Shown piece by piece: positions 1 through 9,412 of a DNA stretch of 64,000 bases (positions within the stretch are counted from its first letter, which is position 1; each line of letters opens with the position of its first letter). The stretch comes from Afifella aestuarii (lineage in GTDB: Bacteria > Pseudomonadota > Alphaproteobacteria > Rhizobiales > Afifellaceae), in assembly GCF_004023665.1 (NCBI RefSeq), contig NZ_SAUF01000005.1, forward strand, positions 248,001 to 312,000, read 5' to 3'. The translations under genes and the position numbers were made by a program. The notes below the pieces were generated by a model that ran no database searches, was not told the origin of the DNA, and saw only the letters and a list, made by a program, of their open reading frames with translations.

Positions 1-482
1 ACGAGCGCTGCGCACCCGGCCGCCATGGTGAGGCGGCGGAGATCCGGCGTCAGCTTCCTCGCCATGCCGAGGAGCGCAAGAGCCACAACGGCAACGGCCG
101 CAGCTTTGAGGCCGGCGATCCAGCCCGATCCGATGAGTGGCGATAGAAAGCCGAAAGCTTCGGCGAAGCCGTACATGAGGAGGGCTGAGGGCAGCGTGAA
201 GCCGACAAAGGCGGCCAGCATACCGAGATAGCCCGCGCGCATCAGACCGATCGCCATCCCGACCTGGCTGGAGGCCGGGCCAGGGAGAAACTGGCAAAGC
301 GCAATCAAATCGGCATAAGCCGCGTCGCTCAACCAGCCGCGCTTCTTGACGAAGGCCTCGTGATAATAGCCGAGATGCGCGACAGGTCCGCCGAACGAGG
401 TGAGGCCGCGCACCAGAAAGACCTTGAAGACCTCAAAAGCAGAGCCTTCGGTTATTTGCTCCCCGGCGTCTAGCGCGCGCAT
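1..482 (-). CDS. chrA: Chromate transporter, ChrA family (N-terminal part; runs off the window)
   Basis: The first 160 codons of a multi-membrane-span CHR-family protein, which exports chromate by anion antiport at the inner membrane. The family signatures are visible: GLTSFGGPVAHLGYY near residue 30 and a CQFLPGPASSQ block near residue 70, followed by hydrophobic segments. The ATG at 480-482 is chosen because GAGGGGGAAAG ends 4 nt before it. That Shine-Dalgarno lies in the 3' arm of a hairpin (490-510). The gene follows prs on the same strand, 126 bp downstream. The 3' end is missing, so I cannot tell a short (single-domain) from a long (two-domain) ChrA. Family assignment is firm; substrate specificity is not shown by sequence. 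Confidence 0.85.
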   Translation of the reverse strand, partial: MRALDAGEQITEGSAFEVFKVFLVRGLTSFGGPVAHLGYYHEAFVKKRGWLSDAAYADLIALCQFLPGPASSQVGMAIGLMRAGYLGMLAAFVGFTLPSALLMYGFAEAFGFLSPLIGSGWIAGLKAAAVAVVALALLGMARKLTPDLRRLTMAAGCAAL

Positions 483-489
483 GTCTTTC

Positions 490-510
490 CCCCTCAAGGC
501 CATTGAGGGG
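490..510 (-). promoter_or_regulatory. Hairpin covering the chrA Shine-Dalgarno
   Basis: Read on the minus strand, CCCCTCAA, loop TGGCC, TTGAGGGG form a perfect 8-bp stem. The right arm contains the GAGGGG of the chrA ribosome binding site, 8 nt before ATG. No U run follows, so it is not an intrinsic terminator. It could hold back translation of chrA; this is inference from base pairing only. Confidence 0.5.
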
Positions 511-608
511 CGTATCTCGCACGCCTTATGACGGCTTCAAGACATGAGAGCCCTTTGCGGCCGAAGAACCGCGCTCGAAAATCTGATCCCTATTGGGAGG
601 ACAGGCTC

Positions 609-1541
<933 letters not shown>

Positions 1542-1665
1542 CGGCTGGAAGCCCTCTCAAGCATTCAGGCGGCTCTCCGGAGTGGCGAGCTGCAAAGGAA
1601 GCGCCTTTTGGCGCGGTCGCCCTGCACGGCGGCAAGGCTGGCGTATAGCGAACTGTGTGCGCTGA

Positions 1666-2142
1666 TCAACCGGACGCAAGCCAGGATGTCAGTTTGTCGA
1701 GTGTTTCCTGCGAGACGAGCGCCAGCGTCTTGTCGTCGACGGCCGACCACGGATCGCTCGCCTTGCGCTCAATCATGATCTTTCCGGCAATCCGATGCAC
1801 GCGCTTCAAATCGGGCGACAGCACATCCCAGACATACACGACGAGTGTTCCGTCATCTTCAGCGACAGCCGAAAGATAACCCTTCATCGTGTAATTGGCG
1901 GTCGCGTCCTGAAAGTTGGTCAGCGCGATCCCGCGACTCGTCGCGCCGCGTGCCACTTCGACGGCAAGTGCGTCTGCGATTTTCTGGGGTGGTCCGGTCA
2001 ATGGTGCGAAGGCAACACGTGCGTCTGTCGTCACCTTGCCTGAACTGGACACAGCAGCACCCGGCCCGCCCGTGTTGAGGGCGGGGTTGCACGCGGCCAG
2101 AGGGATGAGCGCGAAAAACGCCAGAAGCGGAGACAGTCGCAT
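1666..2142 (-). CDS. Small predicted lipoprotein, function unknown
   Basis: 158 residues with a type II signal peptide: MRLSPLLAFFALIPLAAC, where LAAC is the lipobox and Cys18 the expected lipidation site. The mature part has alternating hydrophobic stretches and a middle segment (about 85-125) reading like a beta sandwich (TMKGYLSAV, TLVVYVWDVL, IAGKIMIER). It would be anchored to a membrane facing the periplasm. It sits between pgeF and prs on the same strand but with gaps of over 100 bp on each side, so it may be its own unit. I do not recognise a characterised family. Confidence 0.7.
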   Translation of the reverse strand: MRLSPLLAFFALIPLAACNPALNTGGPGAAVSSSGKVTTDARVAFAPLTGPPQKIADALAVEVARGATSRGIALTNFQDATANYTMKGYLSAVAEDDGTLVVYVWDVLSPDLKRVHRIAGKIMIERKASDPWSAVDDKTLALVSQETLDKLTSWLASG

Positions 2143-2257
2143 AATCGAGCCTTTTCAGAAGGGCCTCATACCGGCTGACCGTGCCGACGTCCACCAGCTA
2201 ACGCCGCCCGTCCCCTGCGTCTATGCATGGCAGACAGACGCACCTCGTGCTTTTTGC

Positions 2258-3028
2258 CTATGCCAGGACAATTGCTGAGAGCAGGCGTCCATAATCCGTT
2301 TCGCCGCGATGGGTCGCACGACGATAGGAAAAGAAGCGGTCTTCATCCGCATAGGTGCAAAGATCGAGGTTTTGAGCCTCGATGCCCGCCTCCTGCAGGC
2401 GCTTCAAAATATAAGCGGGAAGATCGAACATCGAATGGCCGGCCCGCTCGGATGCCGAGAAGAATCTCTCGTTCTCGCCGTCCGCGGAGAGAAAGCGGTC
2501 CACAAAATCCTCGCCGACCTCGTAGTTCTTGCCAGAGATGGTGGGCCCCAAAACGGCGACGATCGAGGATTGCTCGGCGCCGAGTTGCGCCATTGCGTCG
2601 ATGGTGGCTTCGAGAACGCCGGAAAACGCACCCTTCCATCCGGCGTGCGCCGCGCCGATCACGCCGGCCTTCGCGTCGGCGAAAAGAACGGGTCCGCAAT
2701 CGGCGGTGCCGATGCCGAGAAGGATCCCGCGCCGGTCCGTCACCAGCGCATCGCAACGCGGTCCTTCACCGGGTGCCCAGACCTCGTGGACCACGGTCGC
2801 ATCGCTGCTGTGGATCTGATGGGGCGTGGCGAGGAGCTCCGGCGCGACCGCCAGATGGCGGCAGGCCCGCGCGCGATTTTCCAGGATATGCAGACGATCA
2901 TCTGAGGAGCCGAGCCCGGTGTTGAGGCTCGCATAGATGCCCTCCGAGACGCCGCCCTCCCGCGTGAAGAAGGCGTGACGGATATTTGGGAAGGCGAGGG
3001 CATCAGACTGGATCGGTGTCGGAGACAT
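2258..3028 (-). CDS. pgeF: Multi-copper polyphenol oxidase / purine nucleoside phosphorylase (PgeF/YfiH family)
   Basis: 256 residues, the usual size of the family. The hallmarks are present: TPHQIHSSD near residue 70, the metal-site TADCGPVLFAD near 110, and AHAGWKGAFSGV near 130, which supply the His/Cys zinc ligands. Family members act as purine nucleoside phosphorylases/adenosine deaminases and edit peptidoglycan precursors in the cytoplasm. In many alphaproteobacteria it follows the MidA-type methyltransferase directly; here two copper-chaperone-like genes lie between them. Confidence 0.92.
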   Translation of the reverse strand: MSPTPIQSDALAFPNIRHAFFTREGGVSEGIYASLNTGLGSSDDRLHILENRARACRHLAVAPELLATPHQIHSSDATVVHEVWAPGEGPRCDALVTDRRGILLGIGTADCGPVLFADAKAGVIGAAHAGWKGAFSGVLEATIDAMAQLGAEQSSIVAVLGPTISGKNYEVGEDFVDRFLSADGENERFFSASERAGHSMFDLPAYILKRLQEAGIEAQNLDLCTYADEDRFFSYRRATHRGETDYGRLLSAIVLA

Positions 3029-3136
3029 TCTTCTCTCAAAATCGTGGAATGGATGGGCAAGATCGGATCATGCGGGAGCATCGCCCACAACGAAATAATG
3101 AGACTGTCGAACCCGTGTCGTTGTCTCCCATTGTCT

Positions 3137-3625
3137 TCAGCTCGGCGGTTGCCTTGCACCCGCTGCCGCCACGGGCAACGAGAGTTCGATGCGGCCCGCT
3201 TTGGCGAAAGTGAGCGTGACCGGGATTCGTCCATGTTGTGCGAGAGGCTTCGCAAGTCCGCAGAAGACGAGATGATCGCCGCCCGGCCTGAGCCTGATCG
3301 TGCGGCCGGGCGGAATGCTGATGCTTCTGATCCGGCGTGTCTCGAGGGCACCGTCTTCATTGAAGCGCGTCTGCCGCAGCTCGCCCCGATCGGCAAAAGG
3401 CGTTTCCACATAAAGAAGGCGCTCCGGCTGCAGGCCGGTGTTGGTGATGACGAGGTAGGCCGCGGTTTCCAGCGCCTGTCCCGCCGTTGCCCGCGCGAAT
3501 CCTGAATGAACGCGCACGGTGCCGCCCGAGGCTTCACCCGGCTTTTGGACAAGCGCTGCCGCCGACTCTGCCGAAGCGGCGATCAGCAAGGCAAAGGCGC
3601 CAAACAGGATTTGCCGAAGATTCAT
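3137..3625 (-). CDS. PCu(A)C-family periplasmic protein, copper site degenerate
   Basis: 162 residues with an N-terminal signal peptide ending near residue 25 (AAAL). The fold-defining segment PPGRTIRLRPGGDHLVFCGL aligns with PCu(A)C proteins, which carry Cu(I) in the periplasm for cytochrome oxidase CuA assembly. Of the family motif H-M-x10-M-x21-H-x-M only the second His survives (GGDHLVF); the first His and the three Met positions are Arg/Gln, Thr and Val here. It lies 20 bp downstream of an intact paralogue on the same strand, so it looks like a duplicate that has lost copper binding or gained another role. Confidence 0.8.
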   Translation of the reverse strand: MNLRQILFGAFALLIAASAESAAALVQKPGEASGGTVRVHSGFARATAGQALETAAYLVITNTGLQPERLLYVETPFADRGELRQTRFNEDGALETRRIRSISIPPGRTIRLRPGGDHLVFCGLAKPLAQHGRIPVTLTFAKAGRIELSLPVAAAGARQPPS

Positions 3626-3645
3626 GGTCGCAGCGTGTCCCGCGC

Positions 3646-4140
3646 CTACTCCGAAGCTTCAGGAGGCTGCGTGGCTCCGATCTTGGCCGTCGGCAAAGAG
3701 ATCTCCACTTTTCCCGCATGCTCGAAAGTGAGCGTCACCGGCACGGAGTTTCCGGCGGTCAAGGCGGTCTCAAGGCCCATGAACATCACGTGGTTGCCGC
3801 CGGGCTCGAGCGTCACGCTCTCACCCGGCTGGATCTCGAGCCCCTCGGTCATCTCCCGCATTTTCATGACGCCATCCTGCATGCTCATGGCATGGACGAG
3901 GCTTTCTTTTGCGAAGGGAGCGGAGACGGAGACGAGCCGATCTGGTTGCGACCCCTCATTCGAGATGGTGAGATAGCCGCCGGCCGACGGTGCGCCTGGC
4001 GGCGTCGCCCGCGTCCACGCATGGCTGATCGTGAGATCGCCGACCTCGATCGGTCCTGCGCCCTGAGCGAGCGCGCTTCCGCCGGCGGCGATGAGCCCCG
4101 CGGCGAGCAGTGAACGAAGAGAGCGGGAGAGCGGCATCAT
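3646..4140 (-). CDS. PCu(A)C copper chaperone (DUF461)
   Basis: 164 residues with a signal peptide (cleavage after SALAQ, about residue 26). The full copper motif is visible: HAMSM at about residue 82, then MKM, and NHVMFM about 20 residues later, giving the H/M ligand set typical of periplasmic Cu(I) chaperones that load the CuA centre of cytochrome c oxidase. The ATG at 4140 is preceded by AGGAAGGACAG, a strong Shine-Dalgarno. Cotranscribed with the degenerate paralogue downstream; the insertion of both genes separates pgeF from the MidA/lgt pair. Confidence 0.9.
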   Translation of the reverse strand: MMPLSRSLRSLLAAGLIAAGGSALAQGAGPIEVGDLTISHAWTRATPPGAPSAGGYLTISNEGSQPDRLVSVSAPFAKESLVHAMSMQDGVMKMREMTEGLEIQPGESVTLEPGGNHVMFMGLETALTAGNSVPVTLTFEHAGKVEISLPTAKIGATQPPEASE

Positions 4141-4236
4141 CTGTCCTTCCTATCGGGATGAGGCGAATCTGCACCAGCAAGGATGGCGCCGCTGCAGGCG
4201 ACCGCAAGGGTGCTCAGCGTGAGCCAACGACTAAAT

Positions 4237-5310
4237 CTAGGAGTTGGCAAAGGGTGCCGGCACGAGCCCTGGCTTGACGATCGCCAGGACCTTGAAGAGC
4301 TCTCCCATTTCCTCCGGGCCGGCGAGGCGAGTCACTTCATTGCGAAGTGCCTCCTGCTCCTCTTCGCTGCGCCCGAAACCGAGACGTCCTGCGCGTTCGA
4401 CGAGCCCGAGATGCAAGAGAAACTCGCCCTGGTGCATGGGACCGTAGACATCGGCTCCAGCCGCGAACGCGGCGTCGGACAGCGCCGCAAAATCGACATG
4501 CGCCGTCAGATCGACCTCGCCGGGCCGTTTCAACGGATCAGCGAATTCGTGCCGGGCGACGGCCTGGAGCGTATCCCCGAAGCCCGGCTCGCCATGGCCG
4601 TAGTCGATGATGAGAGCGCCGCCGCCGTCGCTTGCAAAACGCTCCGCCAACTCGGCCACGATCGGCGCGGCTGCAGGCCGCTCTTCCCAGACATCGCCAT
4701 CCTGCGGTTCGAAGGGGACATTTTCCGGGCGCCCTGGTCCGAAGCCGAAAGTAAGTTCGCCGTCGGCATCAAGGCCGAGCATGCGCTCCTCCCAGCTGCC
4801 CCGTCTGAAGACGAACTGACGGATCGGCAGCGCATCGAAGAACTCGTTGGCGACGACAAAAAGCGGACCTTGCGGCAGCGTCTGAAGGCTTTCATGCCAC
4901 TCCTTGCGGCCGGCAAAGGATGCGAGCGCCGTTTCCTGTGCCTTCGCAAGGACCGGGCTCGTCTCGACGAGATGCACAGACAACTCGCTGCAGAAGTTTG
5001 GTTTGAGACGCACGACCCGCAGGATGTCGCTCATCAACGTGCCACGGCCGGGCCCAAGCTCGACGAGATTGACGGGCTGCGGACAGCCCGCCTGTTGCCA
5101 GAGATCGATGACCCAGGCCCCGATGATCTCTCCGAACATCTGGCTGACTTCCGGGGCCGTGATGAAATCCCCGCTCGCGCCGAACGGGTCGCGGGTGACG
5201 TAGTAGCCGTGTTCGGGATGGCCGAGGCAATGGCCCATCCAGCTTGCAAGCGTCATCGGTCCGTTGGTGCGGATGATGTCTTTCAGGGCGTCTGAAAGTG
5301 TCCCCGTCAC
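4237..5310 (-). CDS. SAM-dependent methyltransferase, MidA/NDUFAF7 type
   Basis: 357 residues from a GTG start. It opens like the family (TLSDALKDIIRTNGPMTL), has GYYVTRDPFGASGDFITAPEVSQMFGE split across residues 40-65, and the SAM-binding VELGPGRGTLM near 95. The mitochondrial homologue NDUFAF7 dimethylates an arginine of complex I subunit NDUFS2; by homology the target may be NuoD, which I infer. Its GTG start overlaps the lgt stop as GTGA (5307-5310), so the two are translationally coupled. A longer open frame continues upstream inside lgt but has no reason to be used. Confidence 0.9.
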   Translation of the reverse strand: MTGTLSDALKDIIRTNGPMTLASWMGHCLGHPEHGYYVTRDPFGASGDFITAPEVSQMFGEIIGAWVIDLWQQAGCPQPVNLVELGPGRGTLMSDILRVVRLKPNFCSELSVHLVETSPVLAKAQETALASFAGRKEWHESLQTLPQGPLFVVANEFFDALPIRQFVFRRGSWEERMLGLDADGELTFGFGPGRPENVPFEPQDGDVWEERPAAAPIVAELAERFASDGGGALIIDYGHGEPGFGDTLQAVARHEFADPLKRPGEVDLTAHVDFAALSDAAFAAGADVYGPMHQGEFLLHLGLVERAGRLGFGRSEEEQEALRNEVTRLAGPEEMGELFKVLAIVKPGLVPAPFANS

Positions 5311-6137
5311 ACCCCGTCCTCCGTCGCCCGTGGGCCCCGGCGCCATGCGTAGATGACTGCTCCGGCACCGATCAGGATCATGGGAAGCGACAAGATCATG
5401 CCCATTGTGAGGAACGCCGCGATGAAACCGAGCTGCGGGTCTGGCTGGCGGAAAAACTCGACGAAGATGCGAAACGCTCCGTAAAAGATGAGGAAAACGC
5501 CGCTCGTTAGGCCGGGATAGCGCAGGCTCCTGAAATGATGCGTCAGGAGCCTCAGAATGAGGAACAGCAGGATCCCCTCTAGAGCCGCTTCGTAAAGCTG
5601 GCTTGGATGTCTCGGGACTCCGCCGCCGCCTGGAAACACCATTGCCCAGGGAACGTCCGTCGGGCGCCCGTAGAGCTCGCCGTTGATGAAATTGGCGAGG
5701 CGGCCGAAAAAGAGGCCGAAGGGGACGGCGGTCGATACGACGTCGAAAAGCGACATCAAAGGAAGGCCGCGTTTCCAGGAGAACGCCATCATCGCCACGA
5801 TCGTGCCGATCAGGCCGCCGTGGAACGACATTCCACCTTCCCACAGCCGAAAGAAGGCGAGCGGCTCGTTCAAGAAGTGGTCCGGCTGGTAGAAGAGGGC
5901 ATATCCGAGCCGCCCACCGAAAATGATGCCGACGGTGATCCATAAGACGAAATCGTCGAGATCTGCGACCGTGAGAGGCGATCGATCTCCCTGCCAGAGG
6001 CGGGGATTATTCGTCTGCCGCCTCGCGTACCACCAGCCGAGAAGGATGCCGACAAAGTAGGCGAGGCCGTACCAGCGCACGGCAAGCGGGCCGATCTCCA
6101 CGGCAATGGGATCGATCTTTGGATACGGCAGGGCCAC
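5307..6137 (-). CDS. lgt: Prolipoprotein diacylglyceryl transferase
   Basis: 276 residues, first enzyme of lipoprotein maturation at the inner membrane: it transfers diacylglycerol from phosphatidylglycerol to the lipobox Cys. Several transmembrane segments are clear, with the Lgt signature GRLANFINGELYGR near residue 140 and HGGLIG near 100. The start is GTG (6135-6137) beginning VALPYPKIDP, matching where family members begin. It heads a minus-strand unit with the MidA-type gene (4-nt overlap). The 230-bp gap to the divergent ubiK-like gene should hold both promoters. Confidence 0.97.
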   Translation of the reverse strand: MALPYPKIDPIAVEIGPLAVRWYGLAYFVGILLGWWYARRQTNNPRLWQGDRSPLTVADLDDFVLWITVGIIFGGRLGYALFYQPDHFLNEPLAFFRLWEGGMSFHGGLIGTIVAMMAFSWKRGLPLMSLFDVVSTAVPFGLFFGRLANFINGELYGRPTDVPWAMVFPGGGGVPRHPSQLYEAALEGILLFLILRLLTHHFRSLRYPGLTSGVFLIFYGAFRIFVEFFRQPDPQLGFIAAFLTMGMILSLPMILIGAGAVIYAWRRGPRATEDGV

Positions 6138-6367
6138 GGGAGTTCACGATGCTTCTGTTTAAAGCGCGCCGGACCCTTGCCCAGAATGGCGCTGCGGGTC
6201 AACCGGGCGCGGGCTGTGGTTGCCGCGCTCACTCTCCCGCGACCCCACGCCCTTGTCTCTCCGCTTGCGGCAGGGCATTGAGCTCCTATATCTCACCCTC
6301 TGTATGCCGCAGCGCCACCGAAGGAACGCCTGGCGTCAGTGCCACACAATGCCGGAAAGGGATCCCG

Positions 6368-6664
6368 ATGACGCAAACCTCCAATCGCCTCATGGACGAA
6401 TTCGCCAAGCTGATGACGGATGCGACGGGGGTAGCCCAGGGGGTGCGGCGCGAAGCCGAAACGGCGATGCGCTCCCAGCTGGAGCGGATCATGTCGGAGC
6501 TCGATCTCATCCAGCGCGAGGAGTTCGAAACCGTTCGTGACATGGCTTTGAAGGCGCGCGCAGAGAACGAAGCCTTGCAGCAGCGCGTCGCTGCTCTCGA
6601 AGCGCGGCTTGCCGGCGATGAAGCACGGCTTGCGGCCGACGAGGAAGGGCCTCTCGCCGACTGA
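6368..6664 (+). CDS. ubiK: UbiK/BMFP-domain accessory factor (DUF526)
   Basis: 98 residues: MTQTSNRLMDEFAKLM opening, a central amphipathic stretch, and a C-terminal coiled coil (ALQQRVAALEARLA) typical of the BMFP/UbiK family. In Enterobacteria UbiK helps assemble the aerobic ubiquinone biosynthesis complex; the same role here is family inference. The ATG at 6368 was chosen because family members begin at this point and GGAAAGG precedes it; the open frame extends 250 bp further upstream without family similarity. Acidic C-terminal tail (DEEGPLAD). Confidence 0.8.
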   Translation: MTQTSNRLMDEFAKLMTDATGVAQGVRREAETAMRSQLERIMSELDLIQREEFETVRDMALKARAENEALQQRVAALEARLAGDEARLAADEEGPLAD

Positions 6665-6919
6665 CATTTCTCTTCCGCGCGACAACGGCCCCGGCGTCGA
6701 GTTCGGCGTCGGGCGATCGGTCGTGGAAAAGCCCTCTTCGACCGAGCTGCGGGTTTTGCGGCACGCCTTCGTTCCTATACTTGGAAACGGAAGAGATTCG
6801 TGGCGTCATCAAATCGACACGCCCACACCTAAGGCTAAAGAACTGAAGGAGCTGCTGATTCTCATCGCGTCCCATCACTTTCCGATGCCTTGCAACCTCC
6901 CAAGATGCGAGGGCCAATT

Positions 6920-7420
6920 ATGAGCCTGCTCGATTTTCAGACCGCTGCCGCCGGAAATCTTGTCGACCTGGTGGAGCAGATCGCCACCTACCACGATTGG
7001 AGCTTTGACCGGTCCGGCGAGGACGAAATTACCGTTTCGATCGCCGGCAGCTTCTGCGACTACAATATTTCTCTGTCATGGATGGAAGAATTGGAGGCGA
7101 TGCATCTTGCTGCCGCCTTCGATTTTCGTGTCAGTGAGCGCCGCAAGACCGAGATTATGCGTCTGCTGGCGCTGGTGAACGAGCAATTGTGGATCGGCCA
7201 TTTCGATCTCTGGCAGGCCGAAGGCGTCATCATGTATCGGAGCGCACTGCTTCTGTCAGACGGGGCCGAGGTCAACACCGGTCAGCTCGAGGGAATTCTC
7301 TCGGCAGCGGTGGAGGCCTGCGAGCGCTACTATCAGGCCTTCCAGTTTGTCATCTGGGCCGGGAAATCTCCCGAGGAGGCTCTCGGTTCGGTTCTTTTCG
7401 AGACGCTCGGAGAAGCATAG
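6920..7420 (+). CDS. YbjN-domain protein
   Basis: 166 residues starting MSLLDFQ; GCGAGGG lies 6 nt upstream of the ATG. The protein has the YbjN/type III chaperone-like fold pattern: EDEITVSIAGSFCDYN, then LAAAFDFRV and the paired helices ending YYQAFQFVIWAGKSPEEAL. In alphaproteobacteria this gene regularly sits directly before proC, as it does here with a 3-nt gap, suggesting one transcript. E. coli YbjN is linked to stress and motility regulation, but no biochemical function can be assigned from sequence. Confidence 0.82.
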   Translation: MSLLDFQTAAAGNLVDLVEQIATYHDWSFDRSGEDEITVSIAGSFCDYNISLSWMEELEAMHLAAAFDFRVSERRKTEIMRLLALVNEQLWIGHFDLWQAEGVIMYRSALLLSDGAEVNTGQLEGILSAAVEACERYYQAFQFVIWAGKSPEEALGSVLFETLGEA

Positions 7421-7423
7421 ACG

Positions 7424-8257
7424 ATGACCGCCGAAGCGGCTCTTTCTGAGACCGGGCCTGTTCTCCTGATCGGAGCCGGGCGAATGGGCGGCGCGATGTT
7501 GGAGGCGTGGCTTTCCGCCGGGCTTCCGCCGGAAAGGACGATCGTCCGCGATCCGGGGCTGTCTCCGGAGAGAGCGCAAGAGCTCGGCTCCCGCGGCGTG
7601 ACCATTTCGAACGGCGCTGACGAGGCCGAAAGCGCACCGCGTGTCCTGGTCCTTGCCGTCAAGCCGCAGCAGATGGACAACGTCCTGCCGGAAGCGGCCC
7701 TCTACGCAGGCAAAGAGACATTGATTATCTCGGTCGCCGCCGGCATCGCTCTCGACCGATTGGCGAAGGGGTTTGAGGCCTCCGCGCGCATCGTGCGGAT
7801 TATGCCCAACACCCCGGCGCAGGTCGGGGAAGGCATGGCCGTGGCGGTCGGCAACGATGCCGTGACCGAGCAGGACCGCGCTCTGGTCGATGCCCTGTTG
7901 CGTCCGACCGGAAAGATCGCCTGGGTCGACGATGAAGGGCTGATCGATGCGGTGACGGCGGTGTCGGGCTCGGGGCCCGCTTACGTCTTCCATCTCGTCG
8001 AGGCGATGGCGGCCGCCGGCGAAGCCGCCGGGCTGCCGGCAGAGCTTTCCATGCAGCTTGCGCGCCAGACAGTGGTTGGAGGCGGGGCGCTTCTCGCCGG
8101 AAGTCCTCTCGCTGCGGAGGAGTTGCGCCGGAACGTGACGTCTCCGGGCGGCACCACCCAGGCGGCGCTCGATGTGCTGATGGCCGAGCATGGTCTGGTC
8201 GATTTGATGCGTGAGGCGGTCGCCGCGGCCAAACGGCGTTCCATCGAACTCGGCTGA
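7424..8257 (+). CDS. proC: Pyrroline-5-carboxylate reductase
   Basis: 277 residues; last step of proline synthesis, reducing pyrroline-5-carboxylate with NAD(P)H in the cytoplasm. The Rossmann motif GAGRMGG is at residues 17-23, VKPQQ near 85, MPNTPAQVGEG near 128, and the family signature around residue 165-235 (SGSGPAYVF, ...TSPGGTT) is intact. It starts 3 nt after the YbjN stop. Nothing unusual. Confidence 0.96.
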   Translation: MTAEAALSETGPVLLIGAGRMGGAMLEAWLSAGLPPERTIVRDPGLSPERAQELGSRGVTISNGADEAESAPRVLVLAVKPQQMDNVLPEAALYAGKETLIISVAAGIALDRLAKGFEASARIVRIMPNTPAQVGEGMAVAVGNDAVTEQDRALVDALLRPTGKIAWVDDEGLIDAVTAVSGSGPAYVFHLVEAMAAAGEAAGLPAELSMQLARQTVVGGGALLAGSPLAAEELRRNVTSPGGTTQAALDVLMAEHGLVDLMREAVAAAKRRSIELG

Positions 8258-8357
8258 GCGGGACCTGCGGCATTATGGCGGGGTCTTGCCCCATGAGAGC
8301 GGCCTCTATCTAAGAGAGCGCCTCGCCAATATTGAGGGCAGAAGGGAATTGACCACG

Positions 8358-9056
8358 ATGGCCACTGCCGAAACCCGCGACAAGATCATCGACGCTTTGC
8401 TCGACCTCGTGGCCGAGCGCGACTGGGATGACGTGACGCTTGCCGACATCGCCGACGCGGCGGGCGTGACCTTGCAGCAATTGCGCGAAACCTACGACGG
8501 TCGGGGCGACATCGTCGGGGATTTTTGCCGGCGGACCGATCGGGCCGTTCTTTCCAATCTCGATCCGGACATGGCATTCGAAAGCCGCCGCGAAAGGCTA
8601 TTCGATGTGCTGTTCTCGCGCTTTGAAGCTTTGGGCCCGCATAAGCATGCCATTTCCGGTCTTGCCCATTCGGCGAGGCGAGACCCGCTTCTGGCCGCGG
8701 AGCTGAACCGCCACCTTGTCACGTCGATGGCGTGGATGATGACGGCGGCCGGTATTTCATCTGGCGGACCGGGAGGGCTGGTTCGGGCGCAGGGCCTGGC
8801 TTTCCTGTGGAGCCGGGTGACGCGCACGTGGCTCAGCGACGATGACCCGGGCCTTGCGCGCACGATGTCGGCGCTCGACCGTGAGCTCCGCAAGGGCGAA
8901 CGGGCGGTGATGCGGCTCGACCGGCTGGCGCGTTTCCTGCCGCGGCCGCCCGGAGGCCGCCGCCACACGGCGCGGCGGAGCGCGCCGGCGTCCGAAGCGG
9001 CAGCACCGTCCGATGGCGCCCAGGCCGCCGGAGCTACCGGAGCCGACGGAGTATGA
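8358..9056 (+). CDS. TetR-family transcriptional regulator
   Basis: 232 residues. An N-terminal TetR helix-turn-helix is visible at about residues 5-50 (KIIDALLDLVAERDWDDV, TLADIADAAGVT). The ligand-binding domain is not recognisably specific. The C-terminal 40 residues are Arg/Pro/Ala rich and probably disordered. ATG at 8358 was preferred; an in-frame TTG 9 nt upstream sits too close to AGAAGGG. The last codons overlap the CsaA-type gene as ATGA, so the two are coupled. Ligand and targets are unknown. Confidence 0.82.
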   Translation: MATAETRDKIIDALLDLVAERDWDDVTLADIADAAGVTLQQLRETYDGRGDIVGDFCRRTDRAVLSNLDPDMAFESRRERLFDVLFSRFEALGPHKHAISGLAHSARRDPLLAAELNRHLVTSMAWMMTAAGISSGGPGGLVRAQGLAFLWSRVTRTWLSDDDPGLARTMSALDRELRKGERAVMRLDRLARFLPRPPGGRRHTARRSAPASEAAAPSDGAQAAGATGADGV

Positions 9057-9406
9057 GTGATCCTGTCAGCGAGACGATCGCGTTCGACGATTTCTTGAAA
9101 GTCGATATCCGTGTCGGGCGTATCGTCGAGGCGGCCCCGTTTCCTGAAGCGCGCAAACCCGCGTACAAGCTTCTCATCGATTTCGGCGAGGAGATCGGGC
9201 AGAAGAAATCCTCCGCGCAGATCACCAAGCATTATGAACTGGCCGAACTCGTCGGACGGCAGGTTCTTGCCGTCGTGAATTTCCCGCCGCGCCAGATCGG
9301 TCCGATGCGTTCGGAAGTTCTGACGCTCGGCGTGCCTGATGCCGACGGAGAGGTCGTGCTGATTGAGCCTAACCTCGGCGTGCCCGTCGGTGGGCGGCTT
9401 TTCTGA
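9053..9406 (+). CDS. csaA: CsaA-type tRNA-binding (OB-fold) protein
   Basis: 117 residues, essentially one tRNA-binding OB domain: FDDFLKVDIRVGRIVEA at the start and NFPPRQIGPMRSEVLTLG in the middle, both diagnostic of the CsaA/YgjH group. Homologues bind tRNA structure and have been described as chaperone-like export factors; the cellular role is still open. Translation starts inside the TetR stop codon (ATGA overlap). Ends 6 bp before the tail of the convergent kinase gene. Confidence 0.9.
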   Translation: MSDPVSETIAFDDFLKVDIRVGRIVEAAPFPEARKPAYKLLIDFGEEIGQKKSSAQITKHYELAELVGRQVLAVVNFPPRQIGPMRSEVLTLGVPDADGEVVLIEPNLGVPVGGRLF

Positions 9407-9412
9407 AGGCCG

